Notes: a model not told the origin generated them from the letters alone. Positions 33,397 to 42,607 are shown, numbered from the stretch's first letter. The stretch is 64,000 nt of DNA from Paracoccus aminophilus JCM 7686 (GCF_000444995.1 NC_022041.1:91001-155000), one strand, 5' to 3'. Translations and numbers: made by a program.

Positions 33397-35844
33397 ATGG
33401 CGGCTATGTCGGAAAAGGTGCGCGTTCTGGTTATTGGCGGGGGCGCGGTGGGCGTCTCGTGCCTCTATCATCTCGCCAAAGCAGGCTGGACGGATTCGCT
33501 TCTGGTCGAGAAAAACGAGCTGACTTCCGGCTCGACCTGGCATGCCGCGGGCAATGTGCCGACCTTCGCGGGCGGCTCTGCCTTGATGAACATGCAGCGC
33601 TATTCGGCCGAGCTTTACCGCCGTCTGGGCGCCGAGGTCGATTATCCGATGAACTATCATGTCACCGGCTCGCTGCGGCTGGGACATAGCGAAGAACGCA
33701 TGGATGAATTCCGCCGTGCCATCGGTCAGGCCAAGCGGCAGGGCATGGAGTATGACCTGCTTGGCCCCGACCGCATCCGTGAGCTTTACCCTTTCCTTGA
33801 AACCCACGGCGTCAAAGGCGCGCTTTACGACCCGCTCGACGGCGATATCGACCCGGCGCAGCTGACGCAGGCCTTCGCCAAGGGCGCGCGTGACATGGGC
33901 GCGCGAATTGAGCGTTTCTGTTCGGTCATCTCGGTCCGGCGCGAAAGCGAGGAGTGGGTGGTCGAGACCGACAAGGGCGAGATCCGCGCCACCTATGTCG
34001 TGAACGCGGCCGGCTACCGCGCGCAGGAGCTCGGCCGGATGTTCGGGCGCGAGGTGCCGATGATGGTGATGAGCCATCAATATATCCTCTTCGAAGAAAT
34101 CCCCGAGCTCGCCGCCTGGTCAAAAGAGGTCGGCCACAAGCTGCCGCTCTTGCGCGATGTGGATTCGTCCTACTATCTGCGGCAGGAAAAGGCCGGGATG
34201 AACCTTGGCCCCTATGAGCGCCATGGCCGCGCCCATTGGGCGACGCCGGGCGATCCGATGCCCGATGATTTCAGCTTCCAGCTTTACCCGGACGATCTCG
34301 ACCGGCTGGAATGGTATCTGAACGATGCCGTCGAGCGCGTGCCGATTTTGGGCACGGCGGGGCTCTCGAATGTCATCAACGGCCCGATCCCCTATGCGCC
34401 CGATGGCAATCCGCTGATCGGGCCGATGCCCGGCGTGCCGAATGCCTTCGAGGCTTGCGTCTTCACCTTCGGCATCGCGCAGGCCGGAGGGGCGGGCAAA
34501 CTGCTCGCCGATTGGATCGTCAAGGGCCGCCCGGAATGGGATGCCTGGTCCTGCGACCCGCGCCGCTTCACCGATTACGCCGATCCCGATTACTGCGTCG
34601 ACAAGGGGCTCGAGGTTTACGGCCACGAATATGCGATGCATTTTCCGCGCCACATCTGGCCCGCCGGACGCGACCGCAAAAAGTCGGCGGTCCATGACGA
34701 GGTCGCGGCTTTGGGCGCGCAATTCGGCCCCTATAACGGCTGGGAGCGCGCGCTGTGGTATGCGCGTGAGGGCGACGATACCTCGGAGGAGGCGACGCTG
34801 ACCTGGGATCGCAACGGCCCCTGGCAGGCTCGCGTGGCCGAAGAATGCCGCGCGGTGCGCGATGCGGTGGGGATCTTGGACCTGCCGGGCTTTTCTCGGT
34901 TCGAGATTGTCGGCGGGAAGGCGAAAGCTTGGCTCGAGGGGCTCATCACCGGAAAGGTTCCGAAGGTCGGGCGCATCGGACTTGGGTATTTCTGTGATGA
35001 AGAAGGGCGGGTCGTGACCGAGATGTCGGTGATGACTTTGGCCGAGGATCGCTTTTTGCTGATCACGGCGGCGACCGCGCAATGGCACGATCGCGACTGG
35101 CTGCTCCGTCATTTGCCCGGCCATGGCGGCGTCACGCTGATCGATGTGACGCGGGAGTGGTCTTGCCAGATCCTGACCGGGCCGAAGGCGCGCGATGTGT
35201 TGGCGGCGGTGACCGGGGCTGATCTGGGCCAACCGTGGCTGAGCCATCAAGAGGCCGTTCTGGGCGGGCGTGCCTGCCATCTGGTGCGGGTGTCTTTTGC
35301 CGGGGAATTGGGTTGGGAGATCCATTCCCGGCGCGAAGATACGCCAGCGATCTGGGCCGCCGTGACCGAGGCTGGGGCGGCGCATGGGCTGCGGCCTTTC
35401 GGCATGTATGCCTTGGACAGTCTGCGGCTCGAGAAGGGGTATCGCGCCTGGAAGCAGGATCTTTCGACGGATTACACGGCTTTGGAGCTGGGGCTTTCGC
35501 GGTTCGTCGATTGGGAGAAAAGCGATTTCATCGGCCGGGCCGCGCTTTTGGCCGAGCGCGAGCGGGGCTCTGCGCGCCGCTTTGCCGTGCTGGAGTTGGA
35601 GGATCACCCGAAGGACGCGCCCTATCTGGCGAATGTGCTTTTGGGCGACGAAATCGTCGGCGATGTCACCTCTTGCGGCTATGGTTCTCGCTGCGAGAAG
35701 CTGATTGCGCTCGCGGTGTTGCAGGCCGATCTGGCCGAGCCGGGGCAGGCGTTGGAGGTCGATGTTTTCGGGCAACGCGTCAAGGCCGTGGTCGCCGGCG
35801 ATGCGGCTTTGTGGGATCCGGCGAATGTACGGTTGCGGGCCTAG
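33397..35844 (+). CDS. FAD oxidoreductase with GcvT domain (dimethylglycine/sarcosine dehydrogenase-like) 2
   Basis: An 815-residue paralogue of the 26603-29047 enzyme with the same layout: GGGAVGV (14-20), STWHAAG with the covalent-FAD His at 49, FAO_M region from about 370, and GcvT-like folate domain to the end. The two proteins differ clearly in sequence ('FAGGSALMN' here against 'LRASQNMTR'), so they probably act on different methylated substrates or sequential steps. ATG 33397 is chosen because GGGGAG lies six bases before it; a GTG two codons upstream and an ATG at 33406 are alternatives. It ends at a strong terminator shared with the Pot operon. Confidence 0.87.
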   Translation: MAAMSEKVRVLVIGGGAVGVSCLYHLAKAGWTDSLLVEKNELTSGSTWHAAGNVPTFAGGSALMNMQRYSAELYRRLGAEVDYPMNYHVTGSLRLGHSEERMDEFRRAIGQAKRQGMEYDLLGPDRIRELYPFLETHGVKGALYDPLDGDIDPAQLTQAFAKGARDMGARIERFCSVISVRRESEEWVVETDKGEIRATYVVNAAGYRAQELGRMFGREVPMMVMSHQYILFEEIPELAAWSKEVGHKLPLLRDVDSSYYLRQEKAGMNLGPYERHGRAHWATPGDPMPDDFSFQLYPDDLDRLEWYLNDAVERVPILGTAGLSNVINGPIPYAPDGNPLIGPMPGVPNAFEACVFTFGIAQAGGAGKLLADWIVKGRPEWDAWSCDPRRFTDYADPDYCVDKGLEVYGHEYAMHFPRHIWPAGRDRKKSAVHDEVAALGAQFGPYNGWERALWYAREGDDTSEEATLTWDRNGPWQARVAEECRAVRDAVGILDLPGFSRFEIVGGKAKAWLEGLITGKVPKVGRIGLGYFCDEEGRVVTEMSVMTLAEDRFLLITAATAQWHDRDWLLRHLPGHGGVTLIDVTREWSCQILTGPKARDVLAAVTGADLGQPWLSHQEAVLGGRACHLVRVSFAGELGWEIHSRREDTPAIWAAVTEAGAAHGLRPFGMYALDSLRLEKGYRAWKQDLSTDYTALELGLSRFVDWEKSDFIGRAALLAERERGSARRFAVLELEDHPKDAPYLANVLLGDEIVGDVTSCGYGSRCEKLIALAVLQADLAEPGQALEVDVFGQRVKAVVAGDAALWDPANVRLRA

Positions 35845-35867
35845 ATCGGCCCACAGCTCCGTTGAGG

Positions 35868-35889
35868 AAGGCGGCCCTTAGGCCGCCTT
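35868..35889. terminator. Bidirectional terminator overlapping the potA stop
   Basis: AAGGCGGCC (35868-35876) / GGCCGCCTT (35881-35889), CTTA loop, TTTT on the plus side. The loop contains the stop codon of the minus-strand ATPase gene, so its last codons are part of the stem. Confidence 0.8.
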
Positions 35890-36915
35890 TTGCACCATCA
35901 GCCGCGAGGGCGCGACCTGCAGGTGGATGTTCGCACCGATTTCGGGCACCGGCTCGTCCGCGCCGTTAAAGACGACGAAGGTGATCGGCGTGCCGCTGAC
36001 ATCCGCCGCGACCGAGACCAGCGCGCCGAGGAATTCGACCCCGGTCACCGTGGCCGGGATCCCCATCGGAGCAAGCCGGAAGGCCTCGGGGCGGGCGGCA
36101 AGGGTGACGCGGCCTGCGGGCAGGTTGCGCTCGAGCGCGATTTCCGTGTCACCGACGCGGACGCGGCCCGCGGCGGGGTCGGTCACCTCGGCGGGCAGGC
36201 GGTTCAGCGTGCCGACGAAGCTTGCGACGAATTCGGTCGCCGGGCTGTTGTAGATCTCTTGCGGCGAGGCAATCTGATCGGCGATGCCCTGATGCATGAC
36301 GACGATGCGGTCGGAAATCGCCATCGCCTCTTCTTGGTCATGGGTCACGAAGATCGTGGTGATGCCGAGCTGCTGCTGGATCTCGCGGATCTGGTTGCGC
36401 AGCGAGACGCGGACCTTGGCGTCGAGCGCCGAAAGCGGCTCGTCGAGCAAAAGCATCTGCGGTTTCGGCGCAAGCGCGCGGGCCAGAGCGACGCGCTGCT
36501 GCTGACCGCCAGAGAGCTGCCACGGATAGCGGTTGCCGAGATCGGGCAGGCCGATCAGGTCGAGCATCTCCTGCACGCGAGCGGCTCGGTCACGGCTGGG
36601 CACGCCTGCAACCTTGAGGCCGAAGCCCACATTTTGTGCCACGGTCAGGTTCGGAAACAAGGCGTAGGATTGAAACACCATGCCGACATTGCGCTGGTTG
36701 GCGCGCAGGCGGGTGATCTCTTTGCCATCGACGCGGATCGCGCCGCTCGTCGGAGTCTCGAAACCCGCGACCATGCGCAGCACCGTGGTCTTGCCGCAGC
36801 CCGAGGGACCGAGCAGCGAGATGAACTCACCCTTGGCGACATTGAGGTTGAAATCCTTGACGACGCGCGTGTCGCCGAAGGTCTTTTCAAGATGTTCGAG
36901 GTCGAGGAAGCTCAT
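35878..36915 (-). CDS. potA: Spermidine/putrescine-type ABC transporter ATPase (PotA-like)
   Basis: A 345-residue ATPase with Walker A GPSGCGKT (36-43), signature LSGGQQQ (134-140), Walker B MLLLDEP (154-160) and a C-terminal TOBE region (about 270-340). Start 36915 gives the conventional PotA/FbpC N-terminus; the open frame continues 19 codons upstream inside the permease gene and is not used. ATGA overlap with the permease. PotA and iron-type FbpC ATPases are hard to separate; neighbours favour a polyamine- or amine-type substrate. Confidence 0.88.
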   Translation of the reverse strand: MSFLDLEHLEKTFGDTRVVKDFNLNVAKGEFISLLGPSGCGKTTVLRMVAGFETPTSGAIRVDGKEITRLRANQRNVGMVFQSYALFPNLTVAQNVGFGLKVAGVPSRDRAARVQEMLDLIGLPDLGNRYPWQLSGGQQQRVALARALAPKPQMLLLDEPLSALDAKVRVSLRNQIREIQQQLGITTIFVTHDQEEAMAISDRIVVMHQGIADQIASPQEIYNSPATEFVASFVGTLNRLPAEVTDPAAGRVRVGDTEIALERNLPAGRVTLAARPEAFRLAPMGIPATVTGVEFLGALVSVAADVSGTPITFVVFNGADEPVPEIGANIHLQVAPSRLMVQKAA

Positions 36916-37694
36916 TTTCCCATCCTTCCAACGCGCGCCAGCCGCGAAATCAGGCTCATCACGCCCATACATGCCCAGGTGATGGCAAAGGCGATGACGG
37001 CGAGGGCTGCCGGTTCATAGGCGCGGTTGGCGCCGAGGATCTGCATGTAAGGGCCGAAAGCCGGCCGGTTCAGAAGCGAGGCCATGGTGAATTCACCGAT
37101 CACGATGGCAAAGCTGAGGAAGGCGCCCGACATCACCGCGCCAAAGACATTGGGCAGGATCAGGCGGCCGAGGATCGTCACCCAGCCCGAGCCGAGGCTT
37201 TGCGCGGCCTCGGTCAGGCTGCGCACGTCGATGGTCGAAAGCCCGGTATCGACGGCGCGATACATATAGGGCAGCGCCAACACGACATAGCCAAACATCA
37301 GAAGGATATTCGTTCCCATCGCGGTTCCGGTCATCGGCAGCACCGAGGAGGTGTTGAAGAGCCGGATATAGCCGAAGACCACGACGATCGCCGGAATGAC
37401 CAGCGGCAGCAGGGTGATGAACTCGATATAGGGCCGCATCCGGGGCAGGCGCAGGCGCACCCAATAGGCGGTCGGCACGACGATCAGCACGCCAACCACG
37501 ATGGTGGCCAGTGCCATGATGACGGAGTAGCTCAGCGTTTCCTGAAAGCGCGGGTCGTTCAGAACCGAGCGATAGGCGTCGAGCGAATATTCCCCGCGCC
37601 GCATCCGCAGCGAGAATTCCAGCGTGCCGATCAGCGGCAGGAAGAAGTAGAGCCCGCCGATGATCAGCGCGGCCCAGGACCAGAAACGTCTCAT
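36912..37694 (-). CDS. potC: ABC transporter permease (PotC-like)
   Basis: A 260-residue permease with six predicted helices. The start is taken at 37694, whose ATG overlaps the stop of the upstream permease by four bases; the longer frame upstream is a shadow of that gene. Cytoplasmic loop 'TEAAQSLGSGWVTILGRLILPN' near 165-190 is the EAA motif that docks the ATPase. Confidence 0.88.
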   Translation of the reverse strand: MRRFWSWAALIIGGLYFFLPLIGTLEFSLRMRRGEYSLDAYRSVLNDPRFQETLSYSVIMALATIVVGVLIVVPTAYWVRLRLPRMRPYIEFITLLPLVIPAIVVVFGYIRLFNTSSVLPMTGTAMGTNILLMFGYVVLALPYMYRAVDTGLSTIDVRSLTEAAQSLGSGWVTILGRLILPNVFGAVMSGAFLSFAIVIGEFTMASLLNRPAFGPYMQILGANRAYEPAALAVIAFAITWACMGVMSLISRLARVGRMGK

Positions 37695-38542
37695 CGCATC
37701 CACCTTTCCGCGCGGGTGCGCAGCACGATGTAGACGAGGTTCGCGAGCCCGGTGACGACGATCATGCCGAAGGCCATGGCATAGCCCAGATGCGGGTCTT
37801 GCAGCACGTCGCCGCGGATTTGTGCAAAGAGCATGATCGGCACGATCGAGAGCGTCGAGCCGGTCAGCGCATAGGCCGTCGCCACCGCGCCGAAGCTGTT
37901 GGCGAAGAGCAGCGCGAATGTGCCCAGCAGCGAGGGGAAGAGGACCGGCAGGGCGACCATGCGCCAATATTGCCAGCCGGAGGCGCCGAGCACCTCGGCC
38001 GCCTCGCGCCATTCCTTCTTCAGCCCGTCCAGCGCCGGGGTGATGATCAGGATCATCAGCGGGATCTGGAAGAAGAGATAGGTCAGCGTCAGGCCCCAGA
38101 AGCTCAGCAGGTTGAAGCCCATCGCATAGATGTTGATCCCGAACCATTGCTTGAGCAGCACGGTCACCAGACCGACGCGGCCAAGCGTCGCGATGAAGGC
38201 GAAGGCCAGCGGCACGCCTGCAAAGTTCGAGGCCACGCCCGAGAAGGTCGAGATCGGCCCGCGCAGCCATTTCGGCAAGCCGCCGTGGACCATGGCCGCC
38301 GCAATGGCAAAGCCGATCACACAGCCCAGAATGGCCGAAGCCGCCGAGACCTGAATCGAGAGTTTGAAGCTGTCCATGATCCGGGGCGTCAGCAGCCCCC
38401 TCAGATTGTCCAGCGTGAATCCGCCATCAGCGGAACGAAAGGCGCCGAGAACGATATTCATCGTCGGCAGCACCAAAAACAGCAGGGCGAAAGCAAGGAA
38501 AGGGACAAGCCCCAGCCAATTCAGCCCGATCCGTCGGTTCAT
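37691..38542 (-). CDS. potB: ABC transporter permease (PotB-like)
   Basis: A 283-residue permease with six helices and an EAA loop 'REAAEVLGASGWQYWRM' near 190-205. Start 38542 begins the conserved 'RRIGLNWLGLVPFLAFALLF' N-terminus; an upstream in-frame ATG at 38575 would extend it through the hairpin region. Overlaps the next gene by four bases. Confidence 0.87.
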   Translation of the reverse strand: MNRRIGLNWLGLVPFLAFALLFLVLPTMNIVLGAFRSADGGFTLDNLRGLLTPRIMDSFKLSIQVSAASAILGCVIGFAIAAAMVHGGLPKWLRGPISTFSGVASNFAGVPLAFAFIATLGRVGLVTVLLKQWFGINIYAMGFNLLSFWGLTLTYLFFQIPLMILIITPALDGLKKEWREAAEVLGASGWQYWRMVALPVLFPSLLGTFALLFANSFGAVATAYALTGSTLSIVPIMLFAQIRGDVLQDPHLGYAMAFGMIVVTGLANLVYIVLRTRAERWMR

Positions 38543-38559
38543 TGCATCGCCCGTAAAGG

Positions 38560-38584
38560 GGCCCCGCCACAGCATGGCGGGGCC
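38560..38584 (-). other. Intercistronic hairpin potD-potB
   Basis: GGCCCCGCC (38560-38568) / GGCGGGGCC (38576-38584), nine pairs, seven-base loop, 19 bases after the binding-protein stop in the transcribed direction. No T run. Same arrangement as in the other ABC operons of this window. Confidence 0.65.
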
Positions 38585-38603
38585 GGTTCACTTTCCAGAA
38601 GGA

Positions 38604-39707
38604 TTATTCCTTGACGGCTGCACCGACAACGGAATCCCACTTCTCGGTCACAACTTTCTTGTTGGCGTCCTGCTGGTCCAGCGTCGGGAAGACGGCTTTT
38701 TCATAGGCGGCCGCCGGGGGCAGCGCGTCCAGAAGCTCTTGCGGGATCTTGCCGTTCTTGGCGAGATCGTTGAAGCGGATCGGGTGGCAATAGCCTTTCA
38801 GCCAAGCCAGCTGGCCCTCGTCTGAATAGAGGTATTCCATCCAGAGTTTCGCGGCATTCGGATGCGGCGCATGGGCCGAGATGCCCTGAACATAGACGCC
38901 AGCGACAACACCATCTTCCGGGATCACGACCTCGACCGGCGGGTTGCCGTTCAGGCTGTCACGCCACGAGAGCAGGTTGTAGTCCCAAGCCGCAACGATC
39001 GGGGTTGCGCCCTGAGCGATCGTGGCCGATTTGCCGATGACCGGAACAAAGTTGCCCGCATCGTTGATTTGCTTGAAGAGCTCGAGCGCTTTCGTGCCCG
39101 ATTCCTCGCCCGGCGCGCCGCCATTGGCGATGCCCGCAGCCAGCATCGACATGATCGCCTGAGCCGAGGCGCGCGGGTCGCCCGCCAGAGCGAAGGCATT
39201 GGCATATTCCGGCTTGGTCAGATCCGACCATTTCGTCGGCACGTTATCGACCAGATCCTTGTTCACGCCAAAGGCCATGACGCCGTAATAGTCGCCATAC
39301 CAGAAGCCTTCGGCATCCTTGGCGTCATCCGGGATCGAATCCCAGGTCGAGACTTTATAGGGCTGAAGCAGGCCTTCTTCTTTGGCGCTCGGGCCATAGG
39401 GCAGACCCACGTCGATGACATCGGGCGCCTGCGGGCCGGTGTTGCCCTTGTTGGCGCGGATCGCTTCGAGCTCGTCGGCCGAGCCTGCGTCGGGGTTGAG
39501 TTCGTTCACCTTGATCTCGGGGTATTTCGCCTTGAAGCCCTCGATCACGCCACCGTAGTTGCACCAGTCATGGGGCAGCGCGATCGTGGTCAGCGTGCCT
39601 TCCTTCTTGGCGGCAGCTTCGATGGCGGCAAGATCCTCGGCCTGTGCGACGCCCGAAATGGCGACCAGCAGGGCCATGCCCGCGGTGGTGGTTTTCAAGA
39701 AGTTCAT
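38604..39707 (-). CDS. potD: Polyamine-type ABC transporter substrate-binding protein (PotD-like, SBP family 1)
   Basis: A 367-residue periplasmic protein with a signal peptide (about 1-24, ending Val-Ala-Gln-Ala). The ABC-type fold has 'IALPHDWCNYGGVIEGFKAKYPEI' near the N-terminus and 'NAAKLWMEYLYSDEGQLAWLKGY' near 290. ATG 39707 is favoured over ATG 39713 (two residues longer) because GAGGG is then nine bases away instead of three. The 'WC' at the N-terminal ligand loop suggests a family 1 member distinct from classical PotD; amines, sugars-phosphate or iron chelates cannot be excluded. Heads the potDBCA operon. Confidence 0.83.
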   Translation of the reverse strand: MNFLKTTTAGMALLVAISGVAQAEDLAAIEAAAKKEGTLTTIALPHDWCNYGGVIEGFKAKYPEIKVNELNPDAGSADELEAIRANKGNTGPQAPDVIDVGLPYGPSAKEEGLLQPYKVSTWDSIPDDAKDAEGFWYGDYYGVMAFGVNKDLVDNVPTKWSDLTKPEYANAFALAGDPRASAQAIMSMLAAGIANGGAPGEESGTKALELFKQINDAGNFVPVIGKSATIAQGATPIVAAWDYNLLSWRDSLNGNPPVEVVIPEDGVVAGVYVQGISAHAPHPNAAKLWMEYLYSDEGQLAWLKGYCHPIRFNDLAKNGKIPQELLDALPPAAAYEKAVFPTLDQQDANKKVVTEKWDSVVGAAVKE

Positions 39708-39762
39708 CTTCATCTTCCCTCAACATTGTCCCCCGGCTAAATGCGGCGGGCGGTCCGCTGGA

Positions 39763-39792
39763 ATTAAACACGGGTCATGACAAAGTTGTAAA
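39763..39792 (-). promoter_or_regulatory. Candidate sigma70-type promoter for the potDBCA operon
   Basis: On the minus strand TTTACA (39787-39792) and TTTAAT (39763-39768) are 18 bases apart, 56 bases before the start codon. The rest of the gap 39714-40106 holds no gene that I can support. Confidence 0.4.
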
Positions 39793-40106
39793 GATTATTG
39801 GGCGTTTGGCCTGTTCTTTCAGCCAGTTCTTCGCGATCTGCGGGGGGCTTTGCGGCAAAATCCCGGGAAATTGTGACAGTGCCCTTCCGGGGTGAAAGCC
39901 CGCTTTCGAAGCTCACCTTAGGGAAGGTTCGCGCTTTCGTGATTCGCGGCCCGGCTGTCTCTTGGCTGCGGCCGCGCAAGACTCGGCGACGAAAGCCGCG
40001 CGAGGGTGTATTATGGCGCCGTCGGCGCGCGCGCTTCGGTCAGGAGCAGCAAAAGCGCCTCCGCGATCCGATGGCCATGATGAGGCTCTGCTCCGGAGTG
40101 ACGAGG

Positions 40107-40466
40107 ATGAAACTTCTTCCGGGACTTCTCTTTGCGACCCTGACCCTCGGCCTGCCGATGCTTCCGGGCATCGCCGCCGCAGCCGGGACGGTCAAGACTG
40201 ATGCGGCCAAGATGACGCTATATACCTTCGACAAAGACAAGGATGGCGTGCCGTCCTGCTATCAGGATTGCGCGAAAAACTGGCCGCCCTATCTCGGCAA
40301 GTCGAGCGAGAAAATGGGCACGGGCTGGAAGCTGGTCGAGCGCACCGACAAGACCATGCAATGGGCCTATGACGGCAAGCCGACCTATCTGTTCTCGGGC
40401 GATAAAAAGCCCGGAGACATGACTGGCGACGGCAAGGGCGGGATGTGGCACGCGCTCAAAGAATAG
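40107..40466 (+). CDS. Small secreted protein, COG4315 type
   Basis: A 119-residue exported protein. Signal peptide about 1-25 (hydrophobic, ending Ala-Ala-Ala-Ala), no lipobox cysteine. The mature part has the 'secreted repeat of unknown function' pattern: 'LYTFDKDKDGVPSCYQDCAKNWPP' in two pieces with a Cys pair (CYQDC), then 'QWAYDGKPTYLFSGDKKPGD'. These small proteins are common in bacteria and have no established role. ATG 40107 has GGAG eight bases upstream; further in-frame ATG codons at 40071-40080 are possible. No linked operon partner. Confidence 0.78.
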   Translation: MKLLPGLLFATLTLGLPMLPGIAAAAGTVKTDAAKMTLYTFDKDKDGVPSCYQDCAKNWPPYLGKSSEKMGTGWKLVERTDKTMQWAYDGKPTYLFSGDKKPGDMTGDGKGGMWHALKE

Positions 40467-40819
40467 GCTGACAGCTCAGTCCGGACCCGGGTCATGGAGA
40501 AAGGCCCCGCTCTGATCCACCGGGTCCGGATGCATTGCTTTGTGCGGGCGACCGGCAAGGCGTCCTTCTGCGCAGAATCGCCCCGCAAAAGGCGAGTGAA
40601 AATCGCAAAACTCTATTCTGAGGTGTGACAGGCGGGTCAAGCTGGTGCCGGATACGGCGCGCGGCGGGGCAAAGCTGCCACGGGTTGGCCGGACTTTGCC
40701 GGGGAATGCCCGCTTAGGCGGCGATCCCGCGATATCAATTCCTAAGTTTCTCCGTAAACCCATTGCGATGGCCGCGCCGGACGCCAACTATACGTTCGAG
40801 ATTTGCGCGGAGAACCACC
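40467..40819 (+). repeat. 353-base gap with an 11-bp inverted repeat
   Basis: TCCGGACCCGG (40480-40490) and CCGGGTCCGGA (40520-40530) are perfect inverted repeats with a 29-base loop, just after the secreted-protein stop. No T run follows. The rest of the gap up to the antiporter gene shows no gene or recognisable site. Confidence 0.5.
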
Positions 40820-42607
40820 ATGGCCACCGAAGGATTTGGCGACATCATTGGCCCGATGGTCGTTCTGATGGGGGCGGCGGTCGTCGCCGTGCCCTTGTTC
40901 CGAAGACTCGGGCTGGGCTCGGTTCTGGGCTATTTCGTGGCAGGGATGCTGGTCGGGCCGTCGCTGTTGGGGATCTTCACCGATCCGGCCTCGATCCTGC
41001 ATTTCTCGGAACTCGGCGTGGTGATGTTTCTCTTCATCATCGGGCTGGAGCTCAGGCCCCAGAAGCTCTGGGCGATGCGCTCGCAGATCTTCGGGCTGGG
41101 GCTGGCGCAGGTCGCCACCTGTATCGCGCTGCTGACCATTGCCGCTTCGCTGGTGTTTTCGCTGCCGGTCGAGCGCGCCTTTGTCGCCGGGGCGGGCTTT
41201 GTCATGTCCTCGACCGCCGTCATCATGTCGATCCTGCAAGAGCGGGGCGAGCTCGCCAGCGCCGACGGCCAGAAGGATGTCGCGATCCTGCTGTTCGAGG
41301 ATCTGATGATCGTGCCTCTGCTGGCGCTCGTGGCCTTTCTGTCGCCGCTGACCCAATCGGGCGGCGGCGGTGCGCAAGCGGTGCTGATCGGGCTAGGCGC
41401 GCTGGTTTTGCTGATCCTCGCCGGGCGCTATCTGCTCGATCCGTTCTTCGCCCTGATCGCCCGGGCGCGGGCGCGTGAAGTCCTCAGCGCGGGCGCGCTT
41501 CTGGTGGTGCTGGGCTCGGCGCTGCTGATGGAGGCGGCGGGGCTTTCGATGGCGATGGGCTCTTTCCTCGCCGGGGTGATGCTGTCGGGGTCGAGCTATC
41601 GCCACCAGATCGAAAGCGATATCGAGCCGTTCCGCGGCCTGCTTATGGGCCTCTTCTTTCTCGCGGTCGGCATGACGCTGGATCTCAGCGTGGTCATGGC
41701 GGAATGGCCGCTGCTGATCGCGATGCTTGCGGTCTTTGTGCTGGTCAAGGCGATTGGTGTCTATGGCGTGGCGCGGGCCTTCGGCTCTGGCAATCTGGCG
41801 GCGCTGCGGCGCACTTCGGTCTTTGTGCAGGGCGGCGAATTCGCCTTCGTGCTCTATTCGGCGGCGGCGAATGGCGGGCTGTTCACCCCGCGCGAGAATG
41901 CGCTGTTTTCGACCGTCATCATCCTGTCGATGGCGCTGACGCCCTTGATCCTGATCGTGGCCGAGCGGGTTTTGCAGGAAGAGCAATCGCTGGACGGGGT
42001 CGAAGAGGCCAATGGGCTGAAGGGGCAGGTGCTGCTGATCGGCTTCGGGCGCTTCGGCCAGATCGCCTCGCAGGTCCTGCTGCTCAAGGGGATCGAGGTC
42101 TCGATCATCGAAAGCAACCCCAACCGCATCCGCGAGGCCGAGCGTTTCGGCTTCAAGATCTATTACGGCGACGGCACCCGGCTCGACATTCTGCGTGCTT
42201 CGGGGGCGGAAGAGGCTGAGGTCATTATCGTCTGCACCGACGACAAGCGCGCCACCAGCCAGATCGCCGAGCTGGTGCTGGCCGAATTCCCGGTCGCCAA
42301 GCTGCTGGTGCGCTCTTATGACCGGGGCCATGCGCTTGAGCTGCGCCGCATGGGTGTCGATTACGAGATCCGCGAGACCGTGGAATCGGCCTATCTCATG
42401 GGCGGCGAGGGGCTGCGCGCTTTGGGTATGGCCGAAGAGGATATCCGCGAGGGGATGGAAGACATCCGCATCCGCGACATCGAGCGTCTGGCCGCGCAAA
42501 TGCAGGGCGGTCTGCGCCCGGCGGCTGGGGCCGAGGAAAAAGGCCCGACCCCCGAACCTTTGGCGCGGGTCAGGCAGTTGATCTACAAGGAGAAGAAAGC
42601 GTCGTGA
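40820..42607 (+). CDS. Kef-type K+/H+ antiporter (CPA2) with RCK/TrkA-N domain
   Basis: A 595-residue transporter: about 12 membrane helices (1-385) of the Na_H_Exchanger type, then a Rossmann RCK domain from about 400 with 'LIGFGRFGQIASQ' as nucleotide-binding glycine motif and 'YGDGTRLDILRASGAEEA'. Mediates potassium efflux coupled to proton entry, usually gated by glutathione adducts or NAD(H). ATG 40820 follows GGAG; the frame is open 19 codons further without support. Its last four bases overlap the GTG of a flavin reductase, which suggests a KefF-like ancillary subunit. Confidence 0.88.
   Translation: MATEGFGDIIGPMVVLMGAAVVAVPLFRRLGLGSVLGYFVAGMLVGPSLLGIFTDPASILHFSELGVVMFLFIIGLELRPQKLWAMRSQIFGLGLAQVATCIALLTIAASLVFSLPVERAFVAGAGFVMSSTAVIMSILQERGELASADGQKDVAILLFEDLMIVPLLALVAFLSPLTQSGGGGAQAVLIGLGALVLLILAGRYLLDPFFALIARARAREVLSAGALLVVLGSALLMEAAGLSMAMGSFLAGVMLSGSSYRHQIESDIEPFRGLLMGLFFLAVGMTLDLSVVMAEWPLLIAMLAVFVLVKAIGVYGVARAFGSGNLAALRRTSVFVQGGEFAFVLYSAAANGGLFTPRENALFSTVIILSMALTPLILIVAERVLQEEQSLDGVEEANGLKGQVLLIGFGRFGQIASQVLLLKGIEVSIIESNPNRIREAERFGFKIYYGDGTRLDILRASGAEEAEVIIVCTDDKRATSQIAELVLAEFPVAKLLVRSYDRGHALELRRMGVDYEIRETVESAYLMGGEGLRALGMAEEDIREGMEDIRIRDIERLAAQMQGGLRPAAGAEEKGPTPEPLARVRQLIYKEKKAS

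Noticed and set aside
40480..40530. Inverted repeat considered as intrinsic terminator
   Set aside because: The 29-base loop and lack of a T run do not fit a factor-independent terminator; kept only as a repeat.
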